Part shown: positions 16,996 to 26,251 of the stretch, piece after piece
How positions within the stretch are numbered: the first letter of the stretch is position 1
How the letters are laid out: every line of letters begins with the position of its first letter
From: Oligoflexia bacterium
GTDB taxonomy: Bacteria; Bdellovibrionota; UBA1018
Assembly (NCBI GenBank): GCA_903895855.1
Contig: CAITVN010000215.1
Coordinates: 1-64,000 of the forward strand
Direction: 5' to 3'
DNA length: 64,000 bases
Position numbers and translations under genes: made by a program
The notes under the pieces: generated by a model
What the model was told of the DNA's origin: nothing
Seen by the model: the letters and a program-made list of their open reading frames with translations, nothing else
The model's database searches: none

Positions 16996-18480
16996 CTAAC
17001 CTGATTTTTTTGCAATATCTGCTATCAACATTTGTACCTTCGAAGGGTTTGCTTTTCCACCGGTCTTTTTCATAATCTGCCCAACCAGAAAACCAATCAC
17101 TTTGTCCTTACCAGAACAGTATTCTTTAAACTGTGCCCCATTCTCAGCAAGCACCGACTCAACGATCTTCATCAGTTCGCCGTCATTGTTCTCTTGCTTG
17201 ACACCAAGCTTTGTCACCCACAGTTCGACAGAACCGCCCTCTGACAAAAGTTTTTCGAGAACTTTTTTTGCTCCTGTGCTTGAAACCTCTTGCGCCACCC
17301 ACTTCAAAGTGAGTTCACCCAGATCACTCGGAGTGATTTTCACTTCTGACATTTCAATCTGATTTTCAGTTAGAAATCGTAAAACCTCAGTCGTTAGCAA
17401 ATTGCAGCAAGATTTGGCGAGGGACGGTACGTCAGCTTCTGGTTTGGCCTTAGGCCGCATATAGGCAATGCACTGATCAAAGAACACGGCAAGGGTCTTG
17501 TCGGTAGTCAATACCGAGGCATCGTAGCTTGAGAGCTTGTACTCACTTTCAAGTCTTTTCTGATGATCTCTCGGCAATTCAGGCAGCGCCACTCTTACCA
17601 ATTCTATTTGGCGATCAGAAATCACAATAGGCGCTAAATCTGGATCTGGAAAGTAACGGTATTCTTCGGCTTCTTCTTTTACTCTTAGGGTTTGAGTCAC
17701 CCCTCTAGCTGAGTCAAAACCACGCGTTTCTTGAACAATCCGCTTACCTGCCCTGATCATTTCAACTTGACGGTGAATTTCGTATTCAATCGCCTTTTCA
17801 ATGTAGCGAAAAGAATTGACGTTCTTAATTTCAACGCGAGTTCCCAACCGAGATTCACCGATAGGTCTCACTGAAACATTGGCGTCACACCGAAAGTTTC
17901 CTTCTTGCAGATTACCATCACAGATTTCAAGGTAAGTGACCAACGCATAAAGGGCTTTCATGTATTGGCTCGCCTCTTGCGGCGTCGACAAATCTGGTTC
18001 GGTCACCACCTCAATGAGCGGAACCCCCGCTCGATTCAAATTGACCAAAGAATAGGGGCCATAATGAACATTCTTACCTGCGTCTTCTTCTATGTGAATT
18101 CTCTTGAGTCGAATTTTTTTTTCGCCGCTAGGTAAATCAATCAAAATAAAGCCATTTTCGGCTATGGGTAACTCAAACTGGGTAATCTGGTACCCCTTGG
18201 GCAAGTCAGGATAAAAATAATTCTTTCTCGCAAAGACATTGGGTGAGCGTATAGAACATTGAGTTGCCAGTCCTGCCCTGAGAGCAAATTCGACCACCTT
18301 TTGATTGAGCACTGGCAGTGTACCTGGTTGGGCAGTGCAGACTGGACAAATCGAACTGTTGATTTCCTGATCAGCGACCGAGACTCCAGTTCGAGGTTTC
18401 GCTGGGCACCCACAGAAAATCTTACTTTCGGTGTTCAATTGCACATGAGTCTCTAACCCTATGACCGCTTCGAAATTCAT
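16996..18480 (-). CDS. gatB: Asp/Glu-tRNA amidotransferase subunit B
   Basis: The 494-residue kinase/tRNA-binding subunit of GatCAB, which converts Glu-tRNA(Gln) and Asp-tRNA(Asn) to the amidated forms. It opens with the canonical FEAVIGLETHVQLNT. The zinc-binding cysteines are present (FCGCPAK and ICPVCTAQPG), as are NLNRAGVPLIEVVTEPD and CDANVSVRP. The C-terminal YqeY-like tail ends GGKANPSKVQMLI. Length is normal. Its ATG overlaps the gatA stop by 4 nt (ATGA), giving translational coupling. Confidence 0.97.
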   Translation of the reverse strand: MNFEAVIGLETHVQLNTESKIFCGCPAKPRTGVSVADQEINSSICPVCTAQPGTLPVLNQKVVEFALRAGLATQCSIRSPNVFARKNYFYPDLPKGYQITQFELPIAENGFILIDLPSGEKKIRLKRIHIEEDAGKNVHYGPYSLVNLNRAGVPLIEVVTEPDLSTPQEASQYMKALYALVTYLEICDGNLQEGNFRCDANVSVRPIGESRLGTRVEIKNVNSFRYIEKAIEYEIHRQVEMIRAGKRIVQETRGFDSARGVTQTLRVKEEAEEYRYFPDPDLAPIVISDRQIELVRVALPELPRDHQKRLESEYKLSSYDASVLTTDKTLAVFFDQCIAYMRPKAKPEADVPSLAKSCCNLLTTEVLRFLTENQIEMSEVKITPSDLGELTLKWVAQEVSSTGAKKVLEKLLSEGGSVELWVTKLGVKQENNDGELMKIVESVLAENGAQFKEYCSGKDKVIGFLVGQIMKKTGGKANPSKVQMLIADIAKKSG

Positions 18481-19946
18481 TTGGCACCTACGTCAATCGC
18501 CTGTGTTAGGTACTGCTCAGCCCAAATCACTAGTTTTTCGTCAGAAAATCCTGGACCCATGATTTGAAACCCTATCGGCAACCCTTCGTTGTCTTTACTG
18601 TGAGGAAATGCCAAGGCGGGAACTCCGGCCAGGTTCGCGACAACGGTATACAAGTCAGATAAAAACATCTTAACGGGATCAGTTTGCCGTTCACCTTTCT
18701 TGAAAGCCGTAGTCGAAGAGGTCGGCAAAACGATCGCTTCAATTTTTTGAAAAACTTGATTCAACTCTTGAGCTATCAGTCTTCGCACTTTTGCAGCCTT
18801 CAAATAGTAATCGTCATAATACCCAGACGAAAGCGCAAATGCTCCCAGCAAAATTCGCTTTTTCACCTCAGATCCAAATAAAGCGCGCGTAGACTCGTAG
18901 AATTCGTCTAACTTTGAAGCTTCGAAAGAGGCGGCGGCCCTAGATTGATACCTCACTCCGTCAAAGCGCGATAAATTACTCGACGCCTCACACATCGCAA
19001 TGATGTAATAAACAGGAACTGACTGTTTTAAGAAACCCAAGTCAATCTCACTCACTTGAGCGCCCTTCGAGCGCGCTTGTTCTTTTAGAACCTCGTATTG
19101 GAGCCGAATTTCAGGTTGTAGTCCTTCAAGGCAATTGTCAGCCAAAAAACCAAATTGAGGCCTTGGATTCGCGCTCTTGCTTACCTCTGAATTCCAACCA
19201 GCTAACTCAGTTTGAACCGAAGTTGAATCACGCGGATCTGAACCATAGATGACCCGAGCCATTAACTCTAGATCAGAAAGGGAGTTCGACAATGGCCCAA
19301 TCTGATCAAGAGAAGACCCATAAGCAACTAGCCCATAACGGCTCACACGACCATAAGTAGGCTTGAGCCCAAAGGTACCGCAAAAAGAGGCAGGAAGGCG
19401 AATCGAACCGCCGGTATCACTTCCGAGACTGGTGTCAACCAGTCGACCAGCCACTGCAAGGGCTGAACCGCTACTGCTGCCACCACAAACCCGATCGGGA
19501 TGCGTGGGATGCGAGGTTTTAAGATAGGCCGAATTTTCACCCGAGCTGCCCATTGCGAATTCATCAAGATTGAGCTTTCCAAAGATCAGAGCTCCCGCTT
19601 TTTCACATCGTTCAATAACCGTAGCAGAATAAGGAGCTCGGTACTTTTCAAGAATTCTCGAACCACACGTCAGCTGTTCACCCTCAACTGCGATGTTATC
19701 TTTGATCCCGATACAAACCCCCGCTAAGGGTTTTTCTTTAAAAAGCTTCTCGCCCTGTGTTTTCAATTCGTTTGCAAGGGTCTCAGCTTGAGACCTCAAC
19801 TTTGTCTCGGCAACTTGTGACAGAAAAGCCCCAGTTTGATCGACGACAATCGAGCCCAGGTATTCAGCGATCTTCTTGTCTAATGCGACTCTCGGCTCGG
19901 CTAGCCAGCTCTCTTGAAATGCTAAAACGGTTTGACTATTTTTCAT
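18477..19946 (-). CDS. gatA: Asp/Glu-tRNA amidotransferase subunit A
   Basis: A 489-residue amidase-signature enzyme that releases ammonia from glutamine for GatB. The Ser-cis-Ser-Lys triad is visible: the Lys in GVCIGIKDNIAVEG, then GGSSSGSALAVAG and SLGSDTGGSIRLPASFCG holding the two Ser residues. The C terminus has VPALAFPHSKDNEGLPIGFQ. It overlaps gatC and gatB by 4 nt on each side, so the three subunits are made from one transcript. The presence of GatCAB suggests the organism lacks one of GlnRS or AsnRS. Confidence 0.97.
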   Translation of the reverse strand: MKNSQTVLAFQESWLAEPRVALDKKIAEYLGSIVVDQTGAFLSQVAETKLRSQAETLANELKTQGEKLFKEKPLAGVCIGIKDNIAVEGEQLTCGSRILEKYRAPYSATVIERCEKAGALIFGKLNLDEFAMGSSGENSAYLKTSHPTHPDRVCGGSSSGSALAVAGRLVDTSLGSDTGGSIRLPASFCGTFGLKPTYGRVSRYGLVAYGSSLDQIGPLSNSLSDLELMARVIYGSDPRDSTSVQTELAGWNSEVSKSANPRPQFGFLADNCLEGLQPEIRLQYEVLKEQARSKGAQVSEIDLGFLKQSVPVYYIIAMCEASSNLSRFDGVRYQSRAAASFEASKLDEFYESTRALFGSEVKKRILLGAFALSSGYYDDYYLKAAKVRRLIAQELNQVFQKIEAIVLPTSSTTAFKKGERQTDPVKMFLSDLYTVVANLAGVPALAFPHSKDNEGLPIGFQIMGPGFSDEKLVIWAEQYLTQAIDVGAK

Positions 19947-20218
19947 ACGATCGGGGGAACCTTAAATCCTCGACCAAGCGTTTCGGGGGCCGAATCTAAG
20001 ATTTTGAGCGAGTCACTCTCACTTCGAATGAAGGCCACATCTGGCCTCAAAAGCGCGGCTAAGTCATGAGGGTGAAGTAAAGGGTCTACCGAGACCGTGT
20101 CGACCTCTTGAATGACTTTCACATACTGAAGAATCGTTTCAATGTCTCTTTTCACGGTCGATGACTCAGACTCATCTAGTTTGATCCTGGCCAACTTAGA
20201 AAGCTTAAAGATGTCCAT
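19943..20218 (-). CDS. gatC: Asp/Glu-tRNA amidotransferase subunit C
   Basis: The 91-residue belt subunit that wraps GatA and GatB. Family features are the N-terminal KLARIKLDESE, the helix IETILQYVKVIQEVDT, LLHPHD and the C-terminal APETLGRGFKVPPIV. The length is typical. Gene order C-A-B is the usual one. It lies 22 nt after the helicase gene stop. Confidence 0.95.
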   Translation of the reverse strand: MDIFKLSKLARIKLDESESSTVKRDIETILQYVKVIQEVDTVSVDPLLHPHDLAALLRPDVAFIRSESDSLKILDSAPETLGRGFKVPPIV

Positions 20219-20240
20219 CTTGGTCTCCCTACCTCATACT

Positions 20241-22559
20241 CTAATCGATATCGATGAACTGTCTAACGTATTTGGTGATAAATTTTCTCTTATCTTTGGC
20301 AGAAAACTCAACCACAACTTTCTCTTGCTCACCTGAGCCCTCGACTGCGACTACCCGGCCCGCACCGTAGTCAGGATGTATGAACTTGGCACCATGCAAG
20401 ACATGAGCAGAACCCGTAAATGATTTTGAACCACCGAAGGTACTCGTTTGAGTGGTTGATCTGAACTCAGACGACCTGCGAGAAACAAAGCCGACTGAAC
20501 CATAACTCAAATCTCGCTCGTCGATCACACTGTCTGGAATTTCAGCAAAAAAACGTGCTGGCTCTTGATAATGTGTTTCGCCCCAGAGGCGCCGAACCCC
20601 TACATGACTCATGTATAGCCGCTCTCTCGCCCTTGTGATTCCGACATAGCAAAGTCGACGCTCTTCTTCGATTTCTTCTTCTGCCCCTTCTTCCCACGGT
20701 CTAATCGACGGAAAAAGGCCTTCTTCCATTCCAACCATGAAAACAACCGGAAACTCGAGCCCTTTCGAACTGTGAAGCGACATCATACTGAGCCGATCTA
20801 ATTCAGCTTGCTCAGCTCGAGTCGCCGAGTCTGAATCTAGAGTGGCTTGCTCAATATAGATATCTAAGAGCCTCGGTCTCAATTCGGCTTGCTCAGCATC
20901 AGTCTTCTCAGCGAACTGATCTTCTTCAAACTCCTGCAAAAGATTATCAAATTCTTCTAAGTTTTCAATTCTGGCAAGGGCTTCGTCTGTCGCTTCTTCT
21001 TTGAGTTCTCGAACATAGCCAGTTTCTTCCAAAATCCAATGAAACAACTCAGTCGGCAAAAAAGATTTTGCCTTTTCACGAAACTGTTCAATTAAATAAA
21101 TAAAGCCCTGAAGCTTTTTCAAAGCCGCCCCAGTGAGAATCGTGGTTGCCGGAACAGCCGGATCGGGGTGTTCTAATCCCGCAGCTTCTAGAAGCGCCTG
21201 CCAATAGGGCACGACCTGACCTCGCGCTCTTTCTTGCGCAATCTGATACTCTTCAACTTTGTCTAAAGTCGTTTTTCCAATTCCACGCGTCGGAGTATTG
21301 ATGATTCTCTTAATACTAACTGAATCAAGAGGGTTAATGAGAACCCGAAAATAGCTCAAAATATCTTTGATTTCTTTTCGGTCATAGAATCTGAGGCCGC
21401 CGTAAATCTGGTAGGCAATTTTCTCACGCCTCAAGACATCCTCAAATTGGCGACTCTGAGCATGAGTGCGATAAAAAATAGTAAAATCTTTGAGCGCGTA
21501 GGTTTCTTCGTGAGCTAGGCGCTTGATTTCAGAAATCACAAACTCAGCTTCAACCCTTTCGTCAGGAGCCTTCACTCGAACAATCTTGTGACCGGCCTCA
21601 TTTTCAGTCCAAAGGGTCTTTTCACGCCGTTCGCGGTTGTTCTTAATGACGTGACTAGCAGCCGCCAATATCGTCTGAGTTGAACGGTAGTTCTGCTCAA
21701 GCTTAACAATTTGAGCGCCTGGGTAATCGGCCTCGAAATCCAGAATATTTCTGATGTCAGCGCCACGCCATTTATAAATAGACTGGTCTTCGTCTCCGAC
21801 GACACAAATATTTTGATGCCCACCGGCAGTTTTCCCGGCCAGAGCGCTCAGAAGTAAATATTGAGCTCGATTCGTATCTTGATACTCATCGACATGAATG
21901 TATTTGAACCGTTTTTGATATTTCTGTCTGATTTCTGGATTATCGCGAAACAATCGGTAAGTCAGGCAAATGATCTCGCCAAAATCGATCGCACACTGAG
22001 CAAATAATTCATTTTGATAAAGTTCATAGACTTCTCTCACTTTTTTTTGAAAATGATTGAAGTTTGCCGGCTGGTATTGAGAGGCCTCAACCGCATCACA
22101 CTTTGCACGGTTTATAGTAGCCTGGATCGCCTTAGGGTTGAACTGCTTTTCATCAAGCGTCATTTTTCGACAAATAGTTTTTATTAATGAAAGCTGGTCA
22201 CTATCATCGTAGATCACAAAAGGCTTTACATAGGGTGTCGACGCTAATTCAAATCTCAATATTTTTAGGCAAACTGAGTGAAAAGTTCCAATTTCCGGAG
22301 TATTCCAACCGAGGTTTCCTCCCGAAAACTTTTCGACCCGCTCTCTCATCTCTTTAGCGGCCTTATTAGTGAAAGTGACTGCAAGAATCGAATGAGGTGA
22401 GACTCCTTTGTGAACCATCAAATGAGTGATTCTCGAAGTCAACATCTTGGTTTTGCCCGAGCCGGCACCCGCCAGAACGATCAAGGGCCCTTCGGTCGCC
22501 TCTACAGCTTCGCGTTGCTTTTCATTAAGCGCTCTTAGAAATTCAGCTGACATCATCAT
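20241..22559 (-). CDS. pcrA: UvrD/PcrA-type DNA helicase
   Basis: A 772-residue superfamily-1 3'-5' helicase. Motifs in order: LNEKQREAVEAT (Q motif), VLAGAGSGKTKMLT (Walker A), TFTNKAAKEM, YIHVDEYQDTNRAQY (Walker B), VGDEDQSIYKWRGAD, LEQNYRST, SLHSSKGLEFPVVF and RRLCYVGITRARE. The C terminus has a Tudor-like segment (HPDYGAGRVVAVEGSGEQEKVV, read in two parts), as in the RNA-polymerase-binding tail of PcrA/UvrD. Its ATG at 22559 overlaps the ClC stop (ATGA). A longer frame from 22577 is less likely. It acts in repair and replication-transcription conflicts (family knowledge). Confidence 0.95.
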   Translation of the reverse strand: MMMSAEFLRALNEKQREAVEATEGPLIVLAGAGSGKTKMLTSRITHLMVHKGVSPHSILAVTFTNKAAKEMRERVEKFSGGNLGWNTPEIGTFHSVCLKILRFELASTPYVKPFVIYDDSDQLSLIKTICRKMTLDEKQFNPKAIQATINRAKCDAVEASQYQPANFNHFQKKVREVYELYQNELFAQCAIDFGEIICLTYRLFRDNPEIRQKYQKRFKYIHVDEYQDTNRAQYLLLSALAGKTAGGHQNICVVGDEDQSIYKWRGADIRNILDFEADYPGAQIVKLEQNYRSTQTILAAASHVIKNNRERREKTLWTENEAGHKIVRVKAPDERVEAEFVISEIKRLAHEETYALKDFTIFYRTHAQSRQFEDVLRREKIAYQIYGGLRFYDRKEIKDILSYFRVLINPLDSVSIKRIINTPTRGIGKTTLDKVEEYQIAQERARGQVVPYWQALLEAAGLEHPDPAVPATTILTGAALKKLQGFIYLIEQFREKAKSFLPTELFHWILEETGYVRELKEEATDEALARIENLEEFDNLLQEFEEDQFAEKTDAEQAELRPRLLDIYIEQATLDSDSATRAEQAELDRLSMMSLHSSKGLEFPVVFMVGMEEGLFPSIRPWEEGAEEEIEEERRLCYVGITRARERLYMSHVGVRRLWGETHYQEPARFFAEIPDSVIDERDLSYGSVGFVSRRSSEFRSTTQTSTFGGSKSFTGSAHVLHGAKFIHPDYGAGRVVAVEGSGEQEKVVVEFSAKDKRKFITKYVRQFIDID

Positions 22560-24280
22560 CGTCCCACAAATCCCCATGTTCGATTAGCGCTCAGTAGACT
22601 TCGTTTTTCTAGCTCCTGATCGTATGCCGAGCGAACCTGGAAAGCAAAAAGCATTCCCTGAAGTTCGCCCCGAGATCCGACCACTGCTGCACATGGCAAT
22701 TCATTGAAATGACCATTCGCTTCGGCGAGTGTGTCGTCGCCCCTCACTGGGGTTGATCTAATTCCATAGCGGTGAAAGAGGTCTCGCGCATTCAATTCAC
22801 TTTCGATTGAGTTCTTTTGGCCGGGTTCTTCTGACTCTTTCAAGAATTCATCAACCAAATCAGCCGTGATGAATCCCAAGAACTTCAATTGCCTTGACAC
22901 TATCGGTATGAGGGGAAAATCAAACTTATCTAGTCGAGCCTTAACATCCATCAATTTTTCGTCTTCGCTTACAAAAAGGACCCCCTCGGTCATCACACTT
23001 TTTACGGTAATCGTTCTCAAAATAGCCACCGACTTACCGCCAGAGAGGGCCAACCCACGTGACTCCAAACCAAACTCAACCCAGCTATTTTTTCCAAGCC
23101 TAGTGCGAAGTTCTTGTGCGCAAACCGCCACCAGCGCAACCGGAATGATGTGTGACCCCACTCCAGTCCACTCAATTGCCAAGAAAATTGCAGTCAGAGG
23201 AGTTCCAAAGATTCCCGACCACAAGCACACGACCCCCAAAAGAGCAGATAACGGCAAATTACCTGCGAACGCGCCACTAACTATCGTAGTAACAAAAACT
23301 CCCAAAATTCCGCCCATTAAACAAACGATACTCAAGATTCCACTCGAACCGAAAGCAATACTCAAAAGAGCGACCACGAGCGCCTCATGAAACAACATCA
23401 AGCCCAAAAAAGAAGCATTAGGTTTCATTTGCAAGATTCTCGCTAACGAGTCCAGCGGTGGAAGGTTGGCCCCACGAAAGCTAAATGAAAGAATCAAAAG
23501 AATGATTGAGGCCCCAACACAAATAGCTTCACGACTGTCAATCCATTTTGGGTGAATCGACACTTTCCGAAACAGAGCAATTACCCAAAGAATGCTAGTC
23601 GAAACGGCAAACCCAAGAAGAAGCAGTGAGAGCAATCCTAGCCAGCTCCACAAATTTCCAAATTCAAACTGCAATAGATTCGGATCAAAAAATAGCCTCT
23701 CACCGACGATACCCATTCGGTCCAACAAGTGAGCCACAAGTAAAGCTCCTAGTGAGGCCTGAGTGATTGACGAAATTCTGCCGCCCATTCCAAACTCAAC
23801 AGCACAAAGCACCCCCGCAATGGGTGCGCGAAAAACCGCGGTTACCGATGCTGCCAAAATTGAAGCCACCTCGGTACGTTTTCGCTGCTCAAACCACCTC
23901 AACGCGAGTGATTTTGTGCGAAGGCGTATTGCTTGTCCCCATTCGATTCCTATGCCTTCTCTTCCGACGATTCCTGAGAAAAGAGCCAAAACAGTAGAAA
24001 AAAATCCAACCCTGGCCCACATTGAAGGAGAGCTCGTTGTATTCGGAGAGACCATGGGCACAAGGAGCTCAGTAATGCCATCAAACTGAGTGAGCCCAAA
24101 TCGCTTTCGTACGTTCTTTAGAAAATTAAAAGGAATGAACGAAAAAATAAGCAACGCACCCACACAAAGTGCCAGCCCTAATTGTGAATAGGGAAGTCTA
24201 TCGCCCACCCATGACCGAAAAAGCAAAGGCAAGTTCACGAGCAAAGCAACAAAAACACCCAAAATAAACGATTCCATCAA
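22556..24280 (-). CDS. divergent ClC-family chloride channel/antiporter with CBS domains
   Basis: A 574-residue membrane protein of about ten or more hydrophobic helices followed by a CBS pair near the C terminus (VKSVMTEGVLFVSEDEKLMD, LKFLGFITADL, then RSTPVRGDDTLAE and AAVVGSRGELQGML). The ClC gating-Glu motif is GREGI rather than GREGP. FRAPIAGVLCAVEF matches the conserved APLAGVLFALEE helix, and LTAIFLAIEWTG the late helix. The GSGIP and GIFAP filter motifs are replaced (FDGITEL, SGAFAGN), so ion selectivity may differ. It is 4 nt after glmS and coupled to pcrA. Confidence 0.85.
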   Translation of the reverse strand: MMESFILGVFVALLVNLPLLFRSWVGDRLPYSQLGLALCVGALLIFSFIPFNFLKNVRKRFGLTQFDGITELLVPMVSPNTTSSPSMWARVGFFSTVLALFSGIVGREGIGIEWGQAIRLRTKSLALRWFEQRKRTEVASILAASVTAVFRAPIAGVLCAVEFGMGGRISSITQASLGALLVAHLLDRMGIVGERLFFDPNLLQFEFGNLWSWLGLLSLLLLGFAVSTSILWVIALFRKVSIHPKWIDSREAICVGASIILLILSFSFRGANLPPLDSLARILQMKPNASFLGLMLFHEALVVALLSIAFGSSGILSIVCLMGGILGVFVTTIVSGAFAGNLPLSALLGVVCLWSGIFGTPLTAIFLAIEWTGVGSHIIPVALVAVCAQELRTRLGKNSWVEFGLESRGLALSGGKSVAILRTITVKSVMTEGVLFVSEDEKLMDVKARLDKFDFPLIPIVSRQLKFLGFITADLVDEFLKESEEPGQKNSIESELNARDLFHRYGIRSTPVRGDDTLAEANGHFNELPCAAVVGSRGELQGMLFAFQVRSAYDQELEKRSLLSANRTWGFVGR

Positions 24281-24284
24281 TTTC

Positions 24285-26243
24285 TCACTCGACCGTCACG
24301 CTTTTCGCAAGGTTTCGAGGCTTGTCGACATCAGTACCTTTTTTCAAAGCGATGCGATAGCTGAACAGCTGAATGGTCGGGAGCAGCAAGAATGGATACA
24401 ACAAAGAGTGAAAATCGCCACTAGTTGCAGGCAGAGGAATAGGAATCCAATAATCACATAAGCTCTTGAGCCGATCATCATTCTCTAAACCAATTCCCAA
24501 TACCTTTGCGCCTCTCGCCTTTACTTCTTCAAGGTTAGATACTGTTTTTTCTCTCCACGAATCTTGCGGCGCTAGCACCACTACCGTCATGTCTTTATCT
24601 AACATCGCAATGGGCCCGTGTTTGAGCTCGCCCGCCGCATAGCCTTCAGCATGAACGTAAGCAATTTCTTTCAATTTCAAAGCGCCTTCCATAGCGATCG
24701 GATAAGAATAGCCTCGCCCTATGAAAAAGAAGCCCTTTGACAAAAGTAAAGCATCGGCGGCACCTTCAATTGCCCTTAGCCAAAGACTATCGGGTTCAAG
24801 AAATCGTTTCATCAAGTGAGGAACCTTGAGAAACTCCTGAAACACTTGCTCAATCGCACCAGTATTCTCGCGTTCAACCCCCTGACCACTGAGAACCATC
24901 AACTTTCGAGTTTCAGAGTTTCGCGCCAAAAACCCAGCAATCATAAAAAGAACGGTCAATTGCGAGCAAAAGCTTTTGGTAGCAGCCACTCCGATTTCAG
25001 GGCCCGCACAAGTAAACAGACAAGCGTCAGCCTCTCTCGAAATCGACGACCCTCTCACATTCGTAATTCCAATGGTAATGAGATTGAACAGAGAGCTTTG
25101 ATTTGATGGTTGGGTCGCCTTAAATGCCTTTAAATCTCGAATCACAGCCAGGGTATCGGCAGTTTCACCTGACTGCGATAGACCAATAACAACCGTTTTC
25201 GGTCTAATGAGAGGCGAGCGGTAGCGAAATTCACTAGCAAGCTCTACTTGCACTGGAATTTTCGAATAGCGCTCAATCCAATACTTACCTAGCAAACCCG
25301 CATAATACGAGCTACCGCAGGCAATGATGATAATCTCGTCGGCCGCCTGTAATTCTTTTAGCCCCGGCTGCCCAATGAGAGCGAAAGGAAGATCACCCGC
25401 TTTATCACGAATTGAATTAATGGTATCGACCATCGCCGTGGGTTGTTCATGAATTTCTTTCAACATGAAATGATCAAAACCCTGTTTATCGAGCTGATCT
25501 GACGACCATTCAATCTTGGTCGGAGTTTTCTGAAATTCACGATTTGTACGCCAATCAAAAAAAGTCAGTTCTCCGCCACTCAGTTCGACTCCATCGCCGC
25601 TTTCAATGAAATAAACTTCTTTTGTGTAATCTACAATCGGCTGTGCATCACTAGCGATAATCATTCCCCCGTTGTTTTCAATCTTTGCTACGGCCAGTGG
25701 CGAACCGTTGCGAACGCCAATCAAAGTGCCGGGCTCTTTTTCAGACATCACAACGACGCTGCAAGCACCTCGTACCTGACGAAAGCTCTCGCTCACTGCT
25801 GGGCGAAGTCGAAGTCCACGATTCATTTCTTTCAACACCAAAAATCCAAACAACTCACTGTCAGTTTCTGACTTCGGAGTAAACCCGTCTGCAATCATCT
25901 GCTCTCTAATTTCGAGATAATTTTCGATGATTCCATTGTGCACGATAACGACATGCCCGGTCTGATGTGGGTGGGCATTTTGCACCGACGGCTTGCCATG
26001 AGTGGCCCAGCGAGTGTGCCCTATTCCAGATCTCACCGAGTTCAGCCGAGACTCAGGAGAACTTGCTTTAACTAGCTTTTCTACATTCTCAAGTTTTCCT
26101 TCTGCTTTAAAAAGCACAATTTCTTGATTCTGCATCAAAGCAATACCTGAAGAATCGTACCCTCGATATTCAAGACGCTTCAATCCTCTAATCAAGACTT
26201 CTTCTACCGACTTAGGGCCAGAGTAACCGACAATTCCACACAT
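24285..26243 (-). CDS. glmS: glutamine-fructose-6-phosphate aminotransferase
   Basis: A 652-residue enzyme making glucosamine-6-phosphate from fructose-6-phosphate and glutamine, the entry to amino-sugar and peptidoglycan synthesis. The N-terminal nucleophile Cys2 is in MCGIVGYSG. The glutaminase domain has LEYRGYDSSGIAL and HTRWATHGKPSVQNAHPH. The two SIS isomerase halves have IIIACGSSYYAGLLG, GLSQSGETADTLA, FIGRGYSYPIAMEGALKLKE and AEGYAAGELKHGPIA, ending DKPRNLAKSVTVE. It is somewhat longer than E. coli GlmS (609). It lies 8 nt after glmU. No glmS ribozyme-like leader can fit in that gap. Confidence 0.98.
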   Translation of the reverse strand: MCGIVGYSGPKSVEEVLIRGLKRLEYRGYDSSGIALMQNQEIVLFKAEGKLENVEKLVKASSPESRLNSVRSGIGHTRWATHGKPSVQNAHPHQTGHVVIVHNGIIENYLEIREQMIADGFTPKSETDSELFGFLVLKEMNRGLRLRPAVSESFRQVRGACSVVVMSEKEPGTLIGVRNGSPLAVAKIENNGGMIIASDAQPIVDYTKEVYFIESGDGVELSGGELTFFDWRTNREFQKTPTKIEWSSDQLDKQGFDHFMLKEIHEQPTAMVDTINSIRDKAGDLPFALIGQPGLKELQAADEIIIIACGSSYYAGLLGKYWIERYSKIPVQVELASEFRYRSPLIRPKTVVIGLSQSGETADTLAVIRDLKAFKATQPSNQSSLFNLITIGITNVRGSSISREADACLFTCAGPEIGVAATKSFCSQLTVLFMIAGFLARNSETRKLMVLSGQGVERENTGAIEQVFQEFLKVPHLMKRFLEPDSLWLRAIEGAADALLLSKGFFFIGRGYSYPIAMEGALKLKEIAYVHAEGYAAGELKHGPIAMLDKDMTVVVLAPQDSWREKTVSNLEEVKARGAKVLGIGLENDDRLKSLCDYWIPIPLPATSGDFHSLLYPFLLLPTIQLFSYRIALKKGTDVDKPRNLAKSVTVE

Positions 26244-26251
26244 AGTTTTCT

